DNA of 64,000 nucleotides, from contig NZ_JAYGHA010000012.1 of NCBI RefSeq assembly GCF_034931405.1, forward strand, positions 1 through 64,000. The letters are read 5' to 3'. Of the stretch, positions 1 through 9,147 are shown one piece after another; position 1 is the stretch's first letter, and each line of letters opens with the position of its first letter. A model generated the notes under the pieces. That model was not told the DNA's origin. It searched no databases and saw only the letters and a program-made list of their open reading frames with translations. Source of the stretch: RDYJ01 sp034931405. Its GTDB lineage: Bacteria > Cyanobacteriota > Cyanobacteriia > Cyanobacteriales > Nostocaceae. Made by a program: the position numbers and the translations under genes.

Positions 1-10
1 CTCTAAATGT

Positions 11-37
11 GTTGGGTTGCGCGTTGCTTAACCCAAC
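11..37. repeat. Inverted repeat downstream of the chelatase gene
   Basis: GTTGGGTT at 11-18 pairs with AACCCAAC at 30-37 around a short loop. This TTGGGTT/AACCCAA hairpin is a common dispersed element in Nostocales. It lies just past the stop codon of the chelatase gene and could serve as its terminator, but there is no clear T-run, so I call it a repeat. Confidence 0.5.
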
Positions 38-53
38 CTACATCTATAATTTT

Positions 54-3000
54 CTAAACTGTCACTCCTTCCAATTGTTCATCACTCAATTCATATAACT
101 GACGCAATTTTTCCAACCTATTACCATCAGCATCCCACAAACCTCTACCGTGTGCTTCTAACATTCTGCTGACAATATTTCTAAAAGCTTCCGGGTTTGC
201 TTGGCGTAATTTTTCCGCCATTTCTGCATCTAAAGCATAAGTATCCGCAGCTTGTTCATAAACCCAATGATCTCGAAAATCAGCAGTTCCACCCCATCCT
301 ATTAAAGCCGTCATCCGTTGGGAAATTTCAAAAGCACCACCAGAACCTTGACTAGCCATTGCATTAGCCCATTTAGGATTTAATAATTTAGTACGGTATT
401 CCATTCTTAATAAATCATCTAAATTTCTAGGGGTGGTATCCTTAGAAAAACTTTCCACAAAACTAGCTGTAACTTTCTTCCCGCTTTGCTGTTCGGCGGC
501 TTTTTTCAAACCTCCGGTATTGGCGTAATATTCTTGAATATCAGTTAAACCATATTCAACAGAATCTATTTCTTGAATAATGCGATCGCTCGTTTTTAAT
601 AAACTCTGTAAAACTTCCGGTCTAGCTTGTCCTTTATCATTTCTACCATAACTAAACACATTGCGACTTTCCCAGGTTTTACCCAACTCATCGCCATTTT
701 CCCAGTTACCATCAACCACCCGATCATTAACCAAAGAACCAAAATCACCAGAAGGATTAGAAAATAATCTCGCCGAAGAATTTTCCACCCCTTGCGCTTT
801 CAAAGCTAAAGCGTGTTTTCTAATAAAATTCATTTCCTCCGGTTCATCAATTTCCGCAGCACGTTGAAATAAATCATCCAATAATTCAATAATATTCACA
901 AAACTATCACGAAAAATACCAGATAGATTTCCTAACACATCAATTCTGGGATGTCCCACTTCAGAAAGAGGTTTTAAATCATATCTAACAATGCGTCCCG
1001 TTCCCTCCTTCACAGGTTCAGCACCAACCAATTCTAACAGAATACCAAGAGATTCACCCTTAGTTTTAATAGCATCCAAACCCCATAACAAAACCGCCAC
1101 AGTTTCAGGATATTTCTTATTTTCCTCTAAAGATTGAGAAATAATTTTCTTAGCAATTTCCTTACCCCTTTCAAAAGCAGCAGGAGAAGGCATTCTATAA
1201 GGATCTAAAGCATGAATATTCCTGCCCGTAGGTAACACCCCAGCACCATCCCTCAACAAATCTCCACCAGGTGCAGGAGGAATAAACTCACCATTTAAAC
1301 CTCGTAAAAGATTAGTTAACTCATCAGTAGACTGATTCAATAACCCTGTAATTAATTCCTCCTCCTCTCTGCGTTCTCTGCGCCTCTGCGGTTCGTTTTC
1401 TTCCCCAAAATAAGCATCCAAATAACCAGTTAACTCCTCCTGATTTGGTGCTTCACCCAAAGTATGTAACCCAGAAGAAAACAGACGATTTTCTAGAACT
1501 TGTAAATACTCATACAACTTCACCAAATAATGGTCAAAAGCATGACTACTAAACATTCTGATATTTTCCGGTGTAAAAGGAATTCCCAACCTTTTCGCAT
1601 CATCAAAAGGACAATCAACATCCAAACCAGTATCAACAATTTTCTTACAAATCCCTTCCTTTAACAGATAATTCTTTTCCGGGTCTTCCCGATATTCAGC
1701 AATCAAATCCCGTAAATTCACCAACTCCTTATATAAACCAGCGCGTCCATAGGGCGGCACATTGTGAGAAATTAACACCCCATAACCGCGACGTTTTGCT
1801 AAAATTGATTCTGAAGGATTATTAGCAGCATAGATATATAAATTCGGCATATTTCCTAATAGAATATCCGACCAAGAATAACCAGTATTGCCTAAAGGAG
1901 AACCGGGCAACCATTCTACAGTTCCGTGCATTCCAAAATGAACAATTGCATCAGCTTGAAAATCATTTTGCAACCATTTATAAAAAGCTGCATATTGGGG
2001 ATGTGGAGTTAAATCTCTCTCAAACATTAACCGCATCGGGTCGCCTTGAATTCCTAAAGGTGGCTGCACACCAATCCAAATATTTCCTAAATTTATCCCA
2101 CCAATATGTAACTCATCACCGTAGGTTTTTATTCCCGTACCTGTTAAAGATTTCCATTGTTTTTCAATGCGAGAAGTGCGGAGATATCCTAACCATTTTT
2201 CTAATTTTCTAGCATTAACGGTATTAGCATCTGTGGGGAAAGGTTTATTTTTTTCCCAGGTTTCCATTTCTTCATCTACTGCTTTAACTTGACGAATTAA
2301 ATCTTCTCCATCTTCAGGAATTTCGCCAACTGTATAACCTTGTGCTTTGAGTGCATGAAGTAATTTAATTAAACTGCGAGGAACATTTAATAATGCAGCA
2401 GTTCCTACAGCACCATAACCAGGAGGAAAGCCATATAAAATAATGGCAATTTTTCTTTGTGCTGCTTGTTTTTGGCGTAAGGAAACCCAGTTTTTAACCC
2501 TATTAATTAAACGCTGTACTCGTTCAGGAACTAAATAAATATTTTCTCCTACTAAACCACCTAAAGGAATGGTATCAATTGCCCCATCTAATTCAGGAAG
2601 TGCATATAAAACAACACTTTGTAAACCGCCTATACCTTGTCTTGTCCATGAATAAATATCTTGAATTAATAAAGGTGCAGCAACAATATAAGGGATATTT
2701 TTTGCGGTGAGAATGCGTTTTGCCACTTCAATTTGTCGTCCCGCTTCCATTGAACCAGCCGGTCCACCAACTAGGGGAAAACCGATAGTAGAAATTATCG
2801 CGTCAACTTTAACTGCTTCTGTTGAAAGGGAAAGAGTTTCAATATTTCCTTGTTGTCTTTGCTGGGTTTCATAGTCCGTTGTCATCCAGTCACGCACAGC
2901 AACATGACCTTCTACACCGTTGATAAAAATTGGTAAGGGTATTAAACCTGATTCTTCAAATTTTCTAATTAATTGGGGTATATAATTCTGTTTAGTAATA

Positions 3001-3752
3001 ACGTGCTTTCTATAAAGTAAAATTCCGATAACTGGTAAATTCTTTCTTCTCTGTTCCCTGTTCCCTGTTCCCTGTTCCCTTCTCTCATACCACTCTAGAT
3101 AGTCTTTTGGTGATGTAAAAAACCCTTGATAATCTGGGTGTAATAAACCCATGTTGGGGGTTTCAATGGGTGCGGGGATGTCACCGACTTTTAAATCTAA
3201 GTATTTTTCCGCAAGTGTCCAGAATAAAGCGGCAACATTTTCTGTTCCTCCTGCGTTCCAGTAACCGTAGATAATTAACCAGTTGCGAAGGTCTTGGACT
3301 TTTTGGACTGGGACGAATTTTAATAACTTGGGTCCGATTTTTAAGAAACTGATATAACCTGCGAGTTTATCTTCTTCCTTACCGTTGCTGAATTTGTCAA
3401 GGATGAATTTAATGGGTTTTGGCATTCCTTTCGGTTTATCCCCGATAGAAAACGCTCCTATCTTTGTTAAACTCATTAATTCCAGTGCTGACTCGAAAAT
3501 AAGCCGGATAGGAATGTTAGCGATATGTTCCCGCAACCACAAAACCTGGTCATAATCAAAAATTAAACTGCCAAAAAATACATCAGCACCTTGGAGTGCG
3601 GCTTGTACTTCATAGGGGTTGGTGGTAATATTGAGATCGCTAAACACCCGAATATCCAACCCATCACAGCGAGAACTAGCCAAAAAAGCAGCTTTTCGGT
3701 ACAAGTCAGCGTTGAACGATTCAAATCCAGCAATTAAGACAATACGTTTCAT
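54..3752 (-). CDS. cobN: CobN/ChlH-family chelatase large subunit (probably cobaltochelatase CobN)
   Basis: Large subunit of a class I metal chelatase, which binds the tetrapyrrole and inserts cobalt (CobN) or magnesium (ChlH) with ATPase partner subunits. The 1232-residue product is shorter than typical ChlH (about 1330). It starts directly with MKRIVLIAGFE and lacks the usual ChlH amino-terminal segment, so I favour the CobN-like paralogue found in cyanobacteria. The core motif HFGMHGTVEWLPG lies near the middle, followed by NNPSE and AKRRGYG, as in both families. Two stretches look like inserted repeat DNA read in frame: an EQGTGNREQ stretch from TGTTCCC heptamers at 3051-3080, and an Arg/Glu-rich stretch from a CTCTGCG repeat at 1365-1391. 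No adjacent chlI/chlD or cobalamin gene is present. The family call is firm; the choice of metal is inference. Confidence 0.85.
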   Translation of the reverse strand: MKRIVLIAGFESFNADLYRKAAFLASSRCDGLDIRVFSDLNITTNPYEVQAALQGADVFFGSLIFDYDQVLWLREHIANIPIRLIFESALELMSLTKIGAFSIGDKPKGMPKPIKFILDKFSNGKEEDKLAGYISFLKIGPKLLKFVPVQKVQDLRNWLIIYGYWNAGGTENVAALFWTLAEKYLDLKVGDIPAPIETPNMGLLHPDYQGFFTSPKDYLEWYERREQGTGNREQRRKNLPVIGILLYRKHVITKQNYIPQLIRKFEESGLIPLPIFINGVEGHVAVRDWMTTDYETQQRQQGNIETLSLSTEAVKVDAIISTIGFPLVGGPAGSMEAGRQIEVAKRILTAKNIPYIVAAPLLIQDIYSWTRQGIGGLQSVVLYALPELDGAIDTIPLGGLVGENIYLVPERVQRLINRVKNWVSLRQKQAAQRKIAIILYGFPPGYGAVGTAALLNVPRSLIKLLHALKAQGYTVGEIPEDGEDLIRQVKAVDEEMETWEKNKPFPTDANTVNARKLEKWLGYLRTSRIEKQWKSLTGTGIKTYGDELHIGGINLGNIWIGVQPPLGIQGDPMRLMFERDLTPHPQYAAFYKWLQNDFQADAIVHFGMHGTVEWLPGSPLGNTGYSWSDILLGNMPNLYIYAANNPSESILAKRRGYGVLISHNVPPYGRAGLYKELVNLRDLIAEYREDPEKNYLLKEGICKKIVDTGLDVDCPFDDAKRLGIPFTPENIRMFSSHAFDHYLVKLYEYLQVLENRLFSSGLHTLGEAPNQEELTGYLDAYFGEENEPQRRRERREEEELITGLLNQSTDELTNLLRGLNGEFIPPAPGGDLLRDGAGVLPTGRNIHALDPYRMPSPAAFERGKEIAKKIISQSLEENKKYPETVAVLLWGLDAIKTKGESLGILLELVGAEPVKEGTGRIVRYDLKPLSEVGHPRIDVLGNLSGIFRDSFVNIIELLDDLFQRAAEIDEPEEMNFIRKHALALKAQGVENSSARLFSNPSGDFGSLVNDRVVDGNWENGDELGKTWESRNVFSYGRNDKGQARPEVLQSLLKTSDRIIQEIDSVEYGLTDIQEYYANTGGLKKAAEQQSGKKVTASFVESFSKDTTPRNLDDLLRMEYRTKLLNPKWANAMASQGSGGAFEISQRMTALIGWGGTADFRDHWVYEQAADTYALDAEMAEKLRQANPEAFRNIVSRMLEAHGRGLWDADGNRLEKLRQLYELSDEQLEGVTV
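1365..1391. repeat. CTCTGCG-type repeat inside the chelatase gene
   Basis: Repeated CTCTGCG units are read in frame as an Arg/Glu-rich stretch of the chelatase. A related sequence, in the opposite orientation, lies between genes near 61100-61125. Confidence 0.6.
3051..3080. repeat. TGTTCCC heptanucleotide repeat inside the chelatase gene
   Basis: About four tandem TGTTCCC units. The same heptamer is repeated between genes at 19268-19346 and 33462-33484. Here it is read in frame inside the chelatase reading frame. Confidence 0.8.
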
Positions 3753-4036
3753 GCTAGTCAGTTATGATATCTTTATTTACTTTGATCTTAAACATTGTTG
3801 CGGACTAATGGGGGAATATCTACCTAGAGAGTAAAATACTGAATTTGCCTTTTTTCCCTAGCAATTGGAAATATACCAGTTATATTGTGATTACATAAAA
3901 TATCTAGTTGCTGCCAATTTTGAGCAATTATGATCTGTGATATCATAATTTTGGGTTTTTATCACGTGAAAAAATCCCAGAAAAGTCGATTTTCTTAATT
4001 ACATCTTTTCTTTTGAAAGTAGGTTGAGGATACACC

Positions 4037-4984
4037 ATGAAATTTGGAATTGATATGGGACATAATTGTCCTCCAGATACTGGAGCTAAAGGCATTAAAT
4101 TTGAAGATAATTTAACTATGGATGTGGGCAATAAAGTTATATCTAAGTTAAGAAGTCTGGGACATGAAGCAATATCTTGTACACCCAGTAGTGCTAGATC
4201 CGTAAGTCAATCTCTCGGTAGACGTTGTGATACTGCAAATAGAAACAGAGTTGATGTTTTTGTTTCTATTCATTTTAATGCCTTCAATGGAAAAGCAAAT
4301 GGATCAGAAATATTTGCTATGAGTGATGCAGGTAGGAAAATTGCCCAACCTGTATTAAATGAAATTATTAAGTTAGGATTTTTTAATCGCGGTGTCAAGA
4401 ACGGTTCTCACTTGTACGTAGTGAGGAATACAAATATGCCTGGAATTCTTGTAGAATGTTGCTTTATTGATTCAGCCAAAGATATGCAACTCTATGATGG
4501 GGAAGCAATGGCTAATGCTATTGTTAAAGGCTTAACGGGTAAAGTAACAGCAACATCTGCCCCTGTGAACACCGTCCGAGATGAGGAACAGAATACAGAT
4601 ACTACTATTCTCCGACTGCAAAAAGCTTTGAATCAACTGCAAATAACTGATAGAAATAATAGGCGTTTGGTTGAAGATAACTTTACAGGACCAGCCACAA
4701 CTTCTGCTGTAGAAAAGTTTCAAAGAATTGTCGGAATTATTCCCACAGGAATGGCAACTAGCACAACATGGAATGCTATTAATCAGATACTATCAAAAAG
4801 ATTAGTGCAAGGAAATCAAACCACTGGGGCGATAATGAGATACATACAATATCGTGTAGGTGCTACTCCAGATGGTATTTATGGACCCCAGACAGAAGGG
4901 GCAATTAAGAGATTTCAACAGCAAAATGGTTTAACTGCTGATGGAATTGTTGGTCCAGCGAGTTGGCAGAAATTAATAGGTTAG
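4037..4984 (+). CDS. N-acetylmuramoyl-L-alanine amidase with two peptidoglycan-binding domains
   Basis: Zinc amidase that cleaves the bond between N-acetylmuramic acid and L-alanine of peptidoglycan. Residues 1-170 form an Amidase_3 domain. Likely zinc ligands are H9 (GHN), E23 and H79 (SIHFNA), and E140 (VECCFID) is the catalytic acid. Residues about 190-250 and 255-314 are two PG_binding_1 repeats, the second with the clear pattern DGIYGPQTEGAIKRFQ and DGIVGP. There is no signal peptide and no AMIN domain, so the export route is unclear. The ATG at 4037 starts directly with the catalytic domain. The gene stands alone, with a dispersed repeat directly downstream. Confidence 0.9.
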   Translation: MKFGIDMGHNCPPDTGAKGIKFEDNLTMDVGNKVISKLRSLGHEAISCTPSSARSVSQSLGRRCDTANRNRVDVFVSIHFNAFNGKANGSEIFAMSDAGRKIAQPVLNEIIKLGFFNRGVKNGSHLYVVRNTNMPGILVECCFIDSAKDMQLYDGEAMANAIVKGLTGKVTATSAPVNTVRDEEQNTDTTILRLQKALNQLQITDRNNRRLVEDNFTGPATTSAVEKFQRIVGIIPTGMATSTTWNAINQILSKRLVQGNQTTGAIMRYIQYRVGATPDGIYGPQTEGAIKRFQQQNGLTADGIVGPASWQKLIG

Positions 4985-5000
4985 TCAAAGATAAAGAGTC

Positions 5001-5055
5001 AGGACTTACGCAACTGGCACATTGGTAGGGGTAAAGCATGAGCTAAACCCCTACA
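5001..5055. repeat. Dispersed repeat beginning AGGACTTACG, with hairpin
   Basis: Begins AGGACTTACGCAACTGGCAC, the same left end as the elements at 10774 and 50643. Its core differs: GTAGGGGT and ACCCCTAC (5026-5055) form a hairpin. It lies between the amidase and the convergent pentapeptide gene. Confidence 0.6.
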
Positions 5056-5851
5056 CATTCAGGTTTTTAGTAATCGCATCTTGCAAATTCGCACCCATGA
5101 GGTTAGCGTCTTGAAGATTTGCACCTCTAAGATTTGCACCTCTGAGATTTGCACCTGCTAAATTTGCACCTCTTAAATTAGTCCAACTTAAATCAGCATT
5201 CGTCAAATTAGCCTCACTCAAGTTAGCTTTAAATAAGTATGAACTTCCTAAATGTACTCTAGTTAAATTTGCTTTATAAAAATTAGCTTTGTAAAGATAA
5301 GCTTGCATTAATTCTGCTTCATACAAATTTGCTTCACTCAGGTCAGCGGTAATTAAATTAGCACCAATCAAATTAGCAAAACCAAGATTACTGCGGATGA
5401 GTTTCGTTGCTGCTAAATCTGCATCTTTTAAGTTGGCGTTACTAAAATCAGTCCCAATTAAATTAGCTTCTGTAATTACTGCATTGCTGAGATTAGCTGC
5501 ATTCAAATTAGCACCGATTAAATTTATTTGATTCAAATTTGCTTTTTCCAGAATCGCACCACTCAAATTAGCAATAGTCAAGTTAGCCTCACTCAAATTA
5601 GCTTCTATCAACTTAGCTTGAGCAAGATTAGCATTAGTTAAATTTGCACCACTCAAATTTGTTCGCACCAGTAAAGCGTGACTTAAATTTACCTTGGTTA
5701 AATTCACACATTGAAGATTTGCACCCCGGAGGTTTTCCCCTTCTAGGTTAGCGTTGCTAAGGTCTAATTCAATTTGAGAGTTTTTCTTTCTCCACTCTAT
5801 CCAGGTGACAGCACCTGCTTTTAGTAAGGTTAGATGTTGTTGATTTACCAT
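5051..5851 (-). CDS. Pentapeptide-repeat protein
   Basis: 266 residues, almost all A(N/D)Lxx pentapeptide repeats from about residue 30 to the end, which fold as a right-handed quadrilateral beta-helix. The short amino-terminal part (about 30 residues, MVNQQHLTLLKAG) is seen in many cyanobacterial pentapeptide proteins. I choose the ATG at 5851 because GGAG precedes it at a normal distance. A longer reading to 5908 would overlap the upstream ccmP gene. There is no signal peptide, so it is probably cytoplasmic. It sits 10 bp downstream of ccmP and may be co-transcribed. The biochemical role is unknown. Confidence 0.85.
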   Translation of the reverse strand: MVNQQHLTLLKAGAVTWIEWRKKNSQIELDLSNANLEGENLRGANLQCVNLTKVNLSHALLVRTNLSGANLTNANLAQAKLIEANLSEANLTIANLSGAILEKANLNQINLIGANLNAANLSNAVITEANLIGTDFSNANLKDADLAATKLIRSNLGFANLIGANLITADLSEANLYEAELMQAYLYKANFYKANLTRVHLGSSYLFKANLSEANLTNADLSWTNLRGANLAGANLRGANLRGANLQDANLMGANLQDAITKNLNV

Positions 5852-5861
5852 TTTTGCTCCT

Positions 5862-6500
5862 TTATTCTTGACGCTGACTTTGGGGAACTCTACCAGGTAC
5901 ATTTTCAATCGCTGCTAACGCTCCCGCTGCACCGGCTAAAATATCCCGTTCTTCTCCCCCTAAATAAAGTCGGCCAAAACTTCCTACCGCTTGCACCTCT
6001 AAAATGTTAATTTGCGCTGCTTTCTCGGCTTCGTTGGCTGCTAGTGCCGCATAAGCAGCAGGTTCAACTTCTAATACATATAAAGTTTGTCCTGCGAGTA
6101 GTAGCTGTCCCCTGCGGGTGCGGTTGATGAGTTGGGTTTGGTAAGCGTCAATATTGCGAATAATTTGGCTAGAAACTACACGGGGTTTGAGACAGTCTTC
6201 TTTTTTTACTCCCAACAAGGCTAAAATGGCTTGGCCTGCGGCTCGTGTTTCTCCTTGAGAGCCTGAATGTACTTCTAATAGTCCATACAGCCTTTCTACT
6301 ACCTGTACTCCCGGACGGACGGAAGCAGATTTGAGGGCTACGTCTGTAATTTTATTGATTTCGATACCGGGTGAGATTTCAATCCACAGGGATGTATCCC
6401 CCGGTAATGGTAAGAAACCTTGGGCTACTGTTCCCATGTATGCGGCGTGTTGCGGTTGCAGGTTGTCTAGAAATACGAAACTGCGTAATTCTATGCCCAA
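5862..6500 (-). CDS. ccmP: Carboxysome shell protein CcmP (tandem BMC domains)
   Basis: The 212-residue protein matches the length and remembered sequence of the beta-carboxysome shell protein CcmP: MGIELRSFVFLDNLQPQ at the start, a GFLPLPGDTSLWIEI stretch, RPGVQVVERLYG, and EVEPAAYAALAANEAEKAA in the second half. Two fused bacterial-microcompartment domains (about 1-100 and 105-212) form pseudohexameric trimers with a gated pore in the carboxysome shell. As is usual for ccmP, it is not next to ccmKLMN. An assembly gap lies 40 bp upstream, so its promoter cannot be read. Confidence 0.92.
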   Translation of the reverse strand: MGIELRSFVFLDNLQPQHAAYMGTVAQGFLPLPGDTSLWIEISPGIEINKITDVALKSASVRPGVQVVERLYGLLEVHSGSQGETRAAGQAILALLGVKKEDCLKPRVVSSQIIRNIDAYQTQLINRTRRGQLLLAGQTLYVLEVEPAAYAALAANEAEKAAQINILEVQAVGSFGRLYLGGEERDILAGAAGALAAIENVPGRVPQSQRQE

Positions 6501-6805
6501 AGTTTTGATCTCCAGTTATAAGTATGCAATATATAGGGATNNNNNNNNNNNNNNNNNNNNNNNNNNNNNNNNNNNNNNNNNNNNNNNNNNNNNNNNNNNN
6601 NNNNNNNNNNNNNNNNNNNNNNNNNNNNNGATTTTTTCAAAATTCAAATATGAGTCCTATATGAGTTTACCGATAAAGGTGGCATCTTTACAAATATTCT
6701 GAATCAGGATTTCCAGGATTTAAGGATGAACAGGATGAAGATGAGGACTTTATCACCCACGGATTTAGATACCCAACTTCTTGAAGAAGTCGGGGGTCTG
6801 GTTGT
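6501..6805. other. Intergenic stretch with assembly gap
   Basis: No gene is visible. Positions 6541-6629 are N. To the right, 6700-6740 carries the dispersed repeat CAGGATTTCCAGGATTTAAG, and 6769-6798 has a partial CTTCTTGAAGAAG hairpin of the AAGTCGGGG type. Confidence 0.6.
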
Positions 6806-8440
6806 TTAAAATGGCGTTTTCGTTTGTAAATGCAGTATTTCCCCTAAATGGGGATGTTGAAAAATGATTTCTCTAGCGTGTAGATGTAATCGGCTCATAT
6901 TAGCATTGCAACCATACAAGCGATCGCCTAAAATTGTAACTCCCAATCCTCTGGAATCAGCGGCATGAACCCGTAACTGGTGGGTTCTTCCTGTGAGGGG
7001 GATAAATTCTACACGGGTATGGTTTCCTTGTTTTCCTATGACCCGAAATTGTGTCAAGCTGGGTTTACCTCGTTCTAAATCAACGGTTTGATAGGGGCGA
7101 TTTTCAGGATTTCCCCACAATGGTAAATCAATTATACCTTGATTGATAGTCAAAGAACCTGCAAGAATAGCTTCATAAATTTTATGAATTTGTCGGTTTG
7201 TAAATTGTTGATTTAGCTGTGAATAAGTGGTGCGATCGCGTGATAATAATAGAATACCAGAAGTTTGTTGATCTAAACGATGCACTGTCATTAATTCCAG
7301 ATTATAAAAATTCTGTAAACGACTGAAAACGCTATCTTGATTATGATGATAACGTCCCGGTACAGATAGTAATCCTGGCGGTTTATTCACAACAATCAAC
7401 CATTGGTCTTCATAGATTATTTCTAGTTCTTGCTCCTTAGCAATTTTAGGTTTTAATCCTGATAGCAAAAACCCCATCAAAGGTTGACATCTTTCTACAC
7501 AAGCACCATAAAATTGTCCCTGAATTTTATCCTGTACTGAAGATTCACCCCACCAAAATTCTGCCATTGCGAGAGGTTTTAACTGATGGGTTGCTGCATA
7601 ATGTAACAATTTAGGAGCGCAACATTCTCCTGTACCTGTGGGTGTTCCTCCTGGTAGTAATTGTTGTAAAGATAGAGATTGTCCATAAAAATTAGTCAAA
7701 CTATACGCAGCGTGCATTTGGGTTTGCAATTGTCTTGATAGTTTTTTGCGCTGTTGTTTTAGTTCTCTAATTCTATCATCTGCATTTGTTATTAACTCTT
7801 GTAATGGCTGCAAAATTTCATTTTGACGACGTTTGAGGTATTTTCTCTCAATTCCCTGTTGACGACTTTCGGCTTCTAATTCTGTGATGGCAATTTCTAG
7901 GGTTTTTCCGGTGAGGGTTTGCTGGTATTCTTGGCGTTTTGCTTGTCGTTGTTCTTTACTATGATGATGTTTTAAGTTGATTAATTCTAACTGCTGTTTA
8001 AATTCAAGAGCTAATGTTTCATATTGTTGTCTTTCGGGAATTTGTTTGAGATTTATTATTTCTTGTTTGATTTTTTCCAACTCAGTTAAAGTCTGTGTTT
8101 CTGCTAAAGCAATTTCTTCGCGTCCGGGAATTGGTAAAACCCATCCTCCAACCACACTATAACCATTTAAAAGACCAGAAAATGCTTTAATAACTCTTTG
8201 TTCACCGTTGGGTAATTCAACTAATAAAACACCATACATTTTACCTTCTTGGTTATAAATTTGATTTTGCTTCAATTGCTGCATTAAGCCTTGAGCAATT
8301 GCTTCTACTAAAGCTGTTCTGGGTAGTTTCAACAATTCACCAGTTTGGGGACATTTACCCTCATAGTAATAATGGGGATTTGTGGGGATAATTTCCGTAT
8401 TAGGATGAATAAAATCTGATAACGAGTGTAGAATTACCAT
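6806..8440 (-). CDS. RluA-family pseudouridine synthase with long coiled-coil N-terminal half
   Basis: Converts uridine to pseudouridine in structured RNA, probably rRNA or tRNA. The catalytic domain occupies about residues 335-540: a YEDQWLIVVNKPPGLLSVPG stretch, then MTVHRLDQQTSGILL with the catalytic aspartate, then the LTGRTHQLRVH motif. The amino-terminal 330 residues include a charged, helix-rich coiled coil (about 110-245) and a segment with CxxxC. This long form is common in cyanobacteria and has no assigned RNA target. No S4 domain is seen. The gene ends 5 bp from the start side of the HD-domain gene and is probably in the same transcript. Confidence 0.85.
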   Translation of the reverse strand: MVILHSLSDFIHPNTEIIPTNPHYYYEGKCPQTGELLKLPRTALVEAIAQGLMQQLKQNQIYNQEGKMYGVLLVELPNGEQRVIKAFSGLLNGYSVVGGWVLPIPGREEIALAETQTLTELEKIKQEIINLKQIPERQQYETLALEFKQQLELINLKHHHSKEQRQAKRQEYQQTLTGKTLEIAITELEAESRQQGIERKYLKRRQNEILQPLQELITNADDRIRELKQQRKKLSRQLQTQMHAAYSLTNFYGQSLSLQQLLPGGTPTGTGECCAPKLLHYAATHQLKPLAMAEFWWGESSVQDKIQGQFYGACVERCQPLMGFLLSGLKPKIAKEQELEIIYEDQWLIVVNKPPGLLSVPGRYHHNQDSVFSRLQNFYNLELMTVHRLDQQTSGILLLSRDRTTYSQLNQQFTNRQIHKIYEAILAGSLTINQGIIDLPLWGNPENRPYQTVDLERGKPSLTQFRVIGKQGNHTRVEFIPLTGRTHQLRVHAADSRGLGVTILGDRLYGCNANMSRLHLHAREIIFQHPHLGEILHLQTKTPF

Positions 8441-8445
8441 AACAT

Positions 8446-9111
8446 TTATGAAACAGTATTAAGATTTTCCTGAGATTTTAAAAATTTTAATTCTTCCATC
8501 ATATTTAACCGAGCTAATTTTTCAGATGACTCCAACATCAAAGATGTAAAGTAGATAGATGGACGCTGCAAAAATCGCTCTAATACTTTTCCTCTACCTG
8601 TAATATATTCTGTTTCTGAAACCCAAGCATATTCCTGACGAATAGCTTGAGTATATTCTTGATACTGAACTGAATCAGCAGATAAAATTGCTAAATCTGC
8701 ATCTAGTAATACTTGTCCATCTATATTATCGGCTTGATGAGTTTTTGTACATAAAATTAGATTTTTTATTTTAGTAATATTTTCCGATGAAATTGCTAAA
8801 TCTTTCAACATATCAGCCGCAAATTCAGCACTTTTTTCTTCATTATCTTGAGCATGAGTGTTATATACTACATCATGAAACCAGGCTGCAAGTTGTACAG
8901 ATGGCAAATCTTCGACATAGTTTTTCAAAATATCAATTGTGCTAAGAATTGAGTGAATATGTTGTAGTGTGTGATAATAGCGTTTGGGGCTAGAATAAGC
9001 TGTAACAAGGCAACAAAATGCTTTATGAGCGGTTATTGATTCAACACTAAAGCACTGATTTGTATGCAGCCAATCAGATAATAAAATATCACTGAGGTTT
9101 GTTTTCAACAT
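8446..9111 (-). CDS. HD-domain protein, predicted metal-dependent phosphohydrolase
   Basis: 221 residues with the HD-superfamily pattern: H47 and H51 in YYHTLQHI, the paired H79-D80 in AAWFHD, and a downstream aspartate in LLDADLAIL. These bind one or two metal ions in hydrolases of phosphate esters or nucleotides. It resembles the uncharacterised COG4339 group. The substrate is unknown. It lies 36 bp downstream of the histidine kinase gene on the same strand and directly upstream of the pseudouridine synthase. Confidence 0.75.
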   Translation of the reverse strand: MLKTNLSDILLSDWLHTNQCFSVESITAHKAFCCLVTAYSSPKRYYHTLQHIHSILSTIDILKNYVEDLPSVQLAAWFHDVVYNTHAQDNEEKSAEFAADMLKDLAISSENITKIKNLILCTKTHQADNIDGQVLLDADLAILSADSVQYQEYTQAIRQEYAWVSETEYITGRGKVLERFLQRPSIYFTSLMLESSEKLARLNMMEELKFLKSQENLNTVS

Positions 9112-9147
9112 TATAAATTAAAACTCTATAAACTATATAAATAATAA

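Noticed and set aside
6331..6702. Open frame crossing the N run on the plus strand
   Set aside because: It spans the assembly gap and is antisense to ccmP; not supported.
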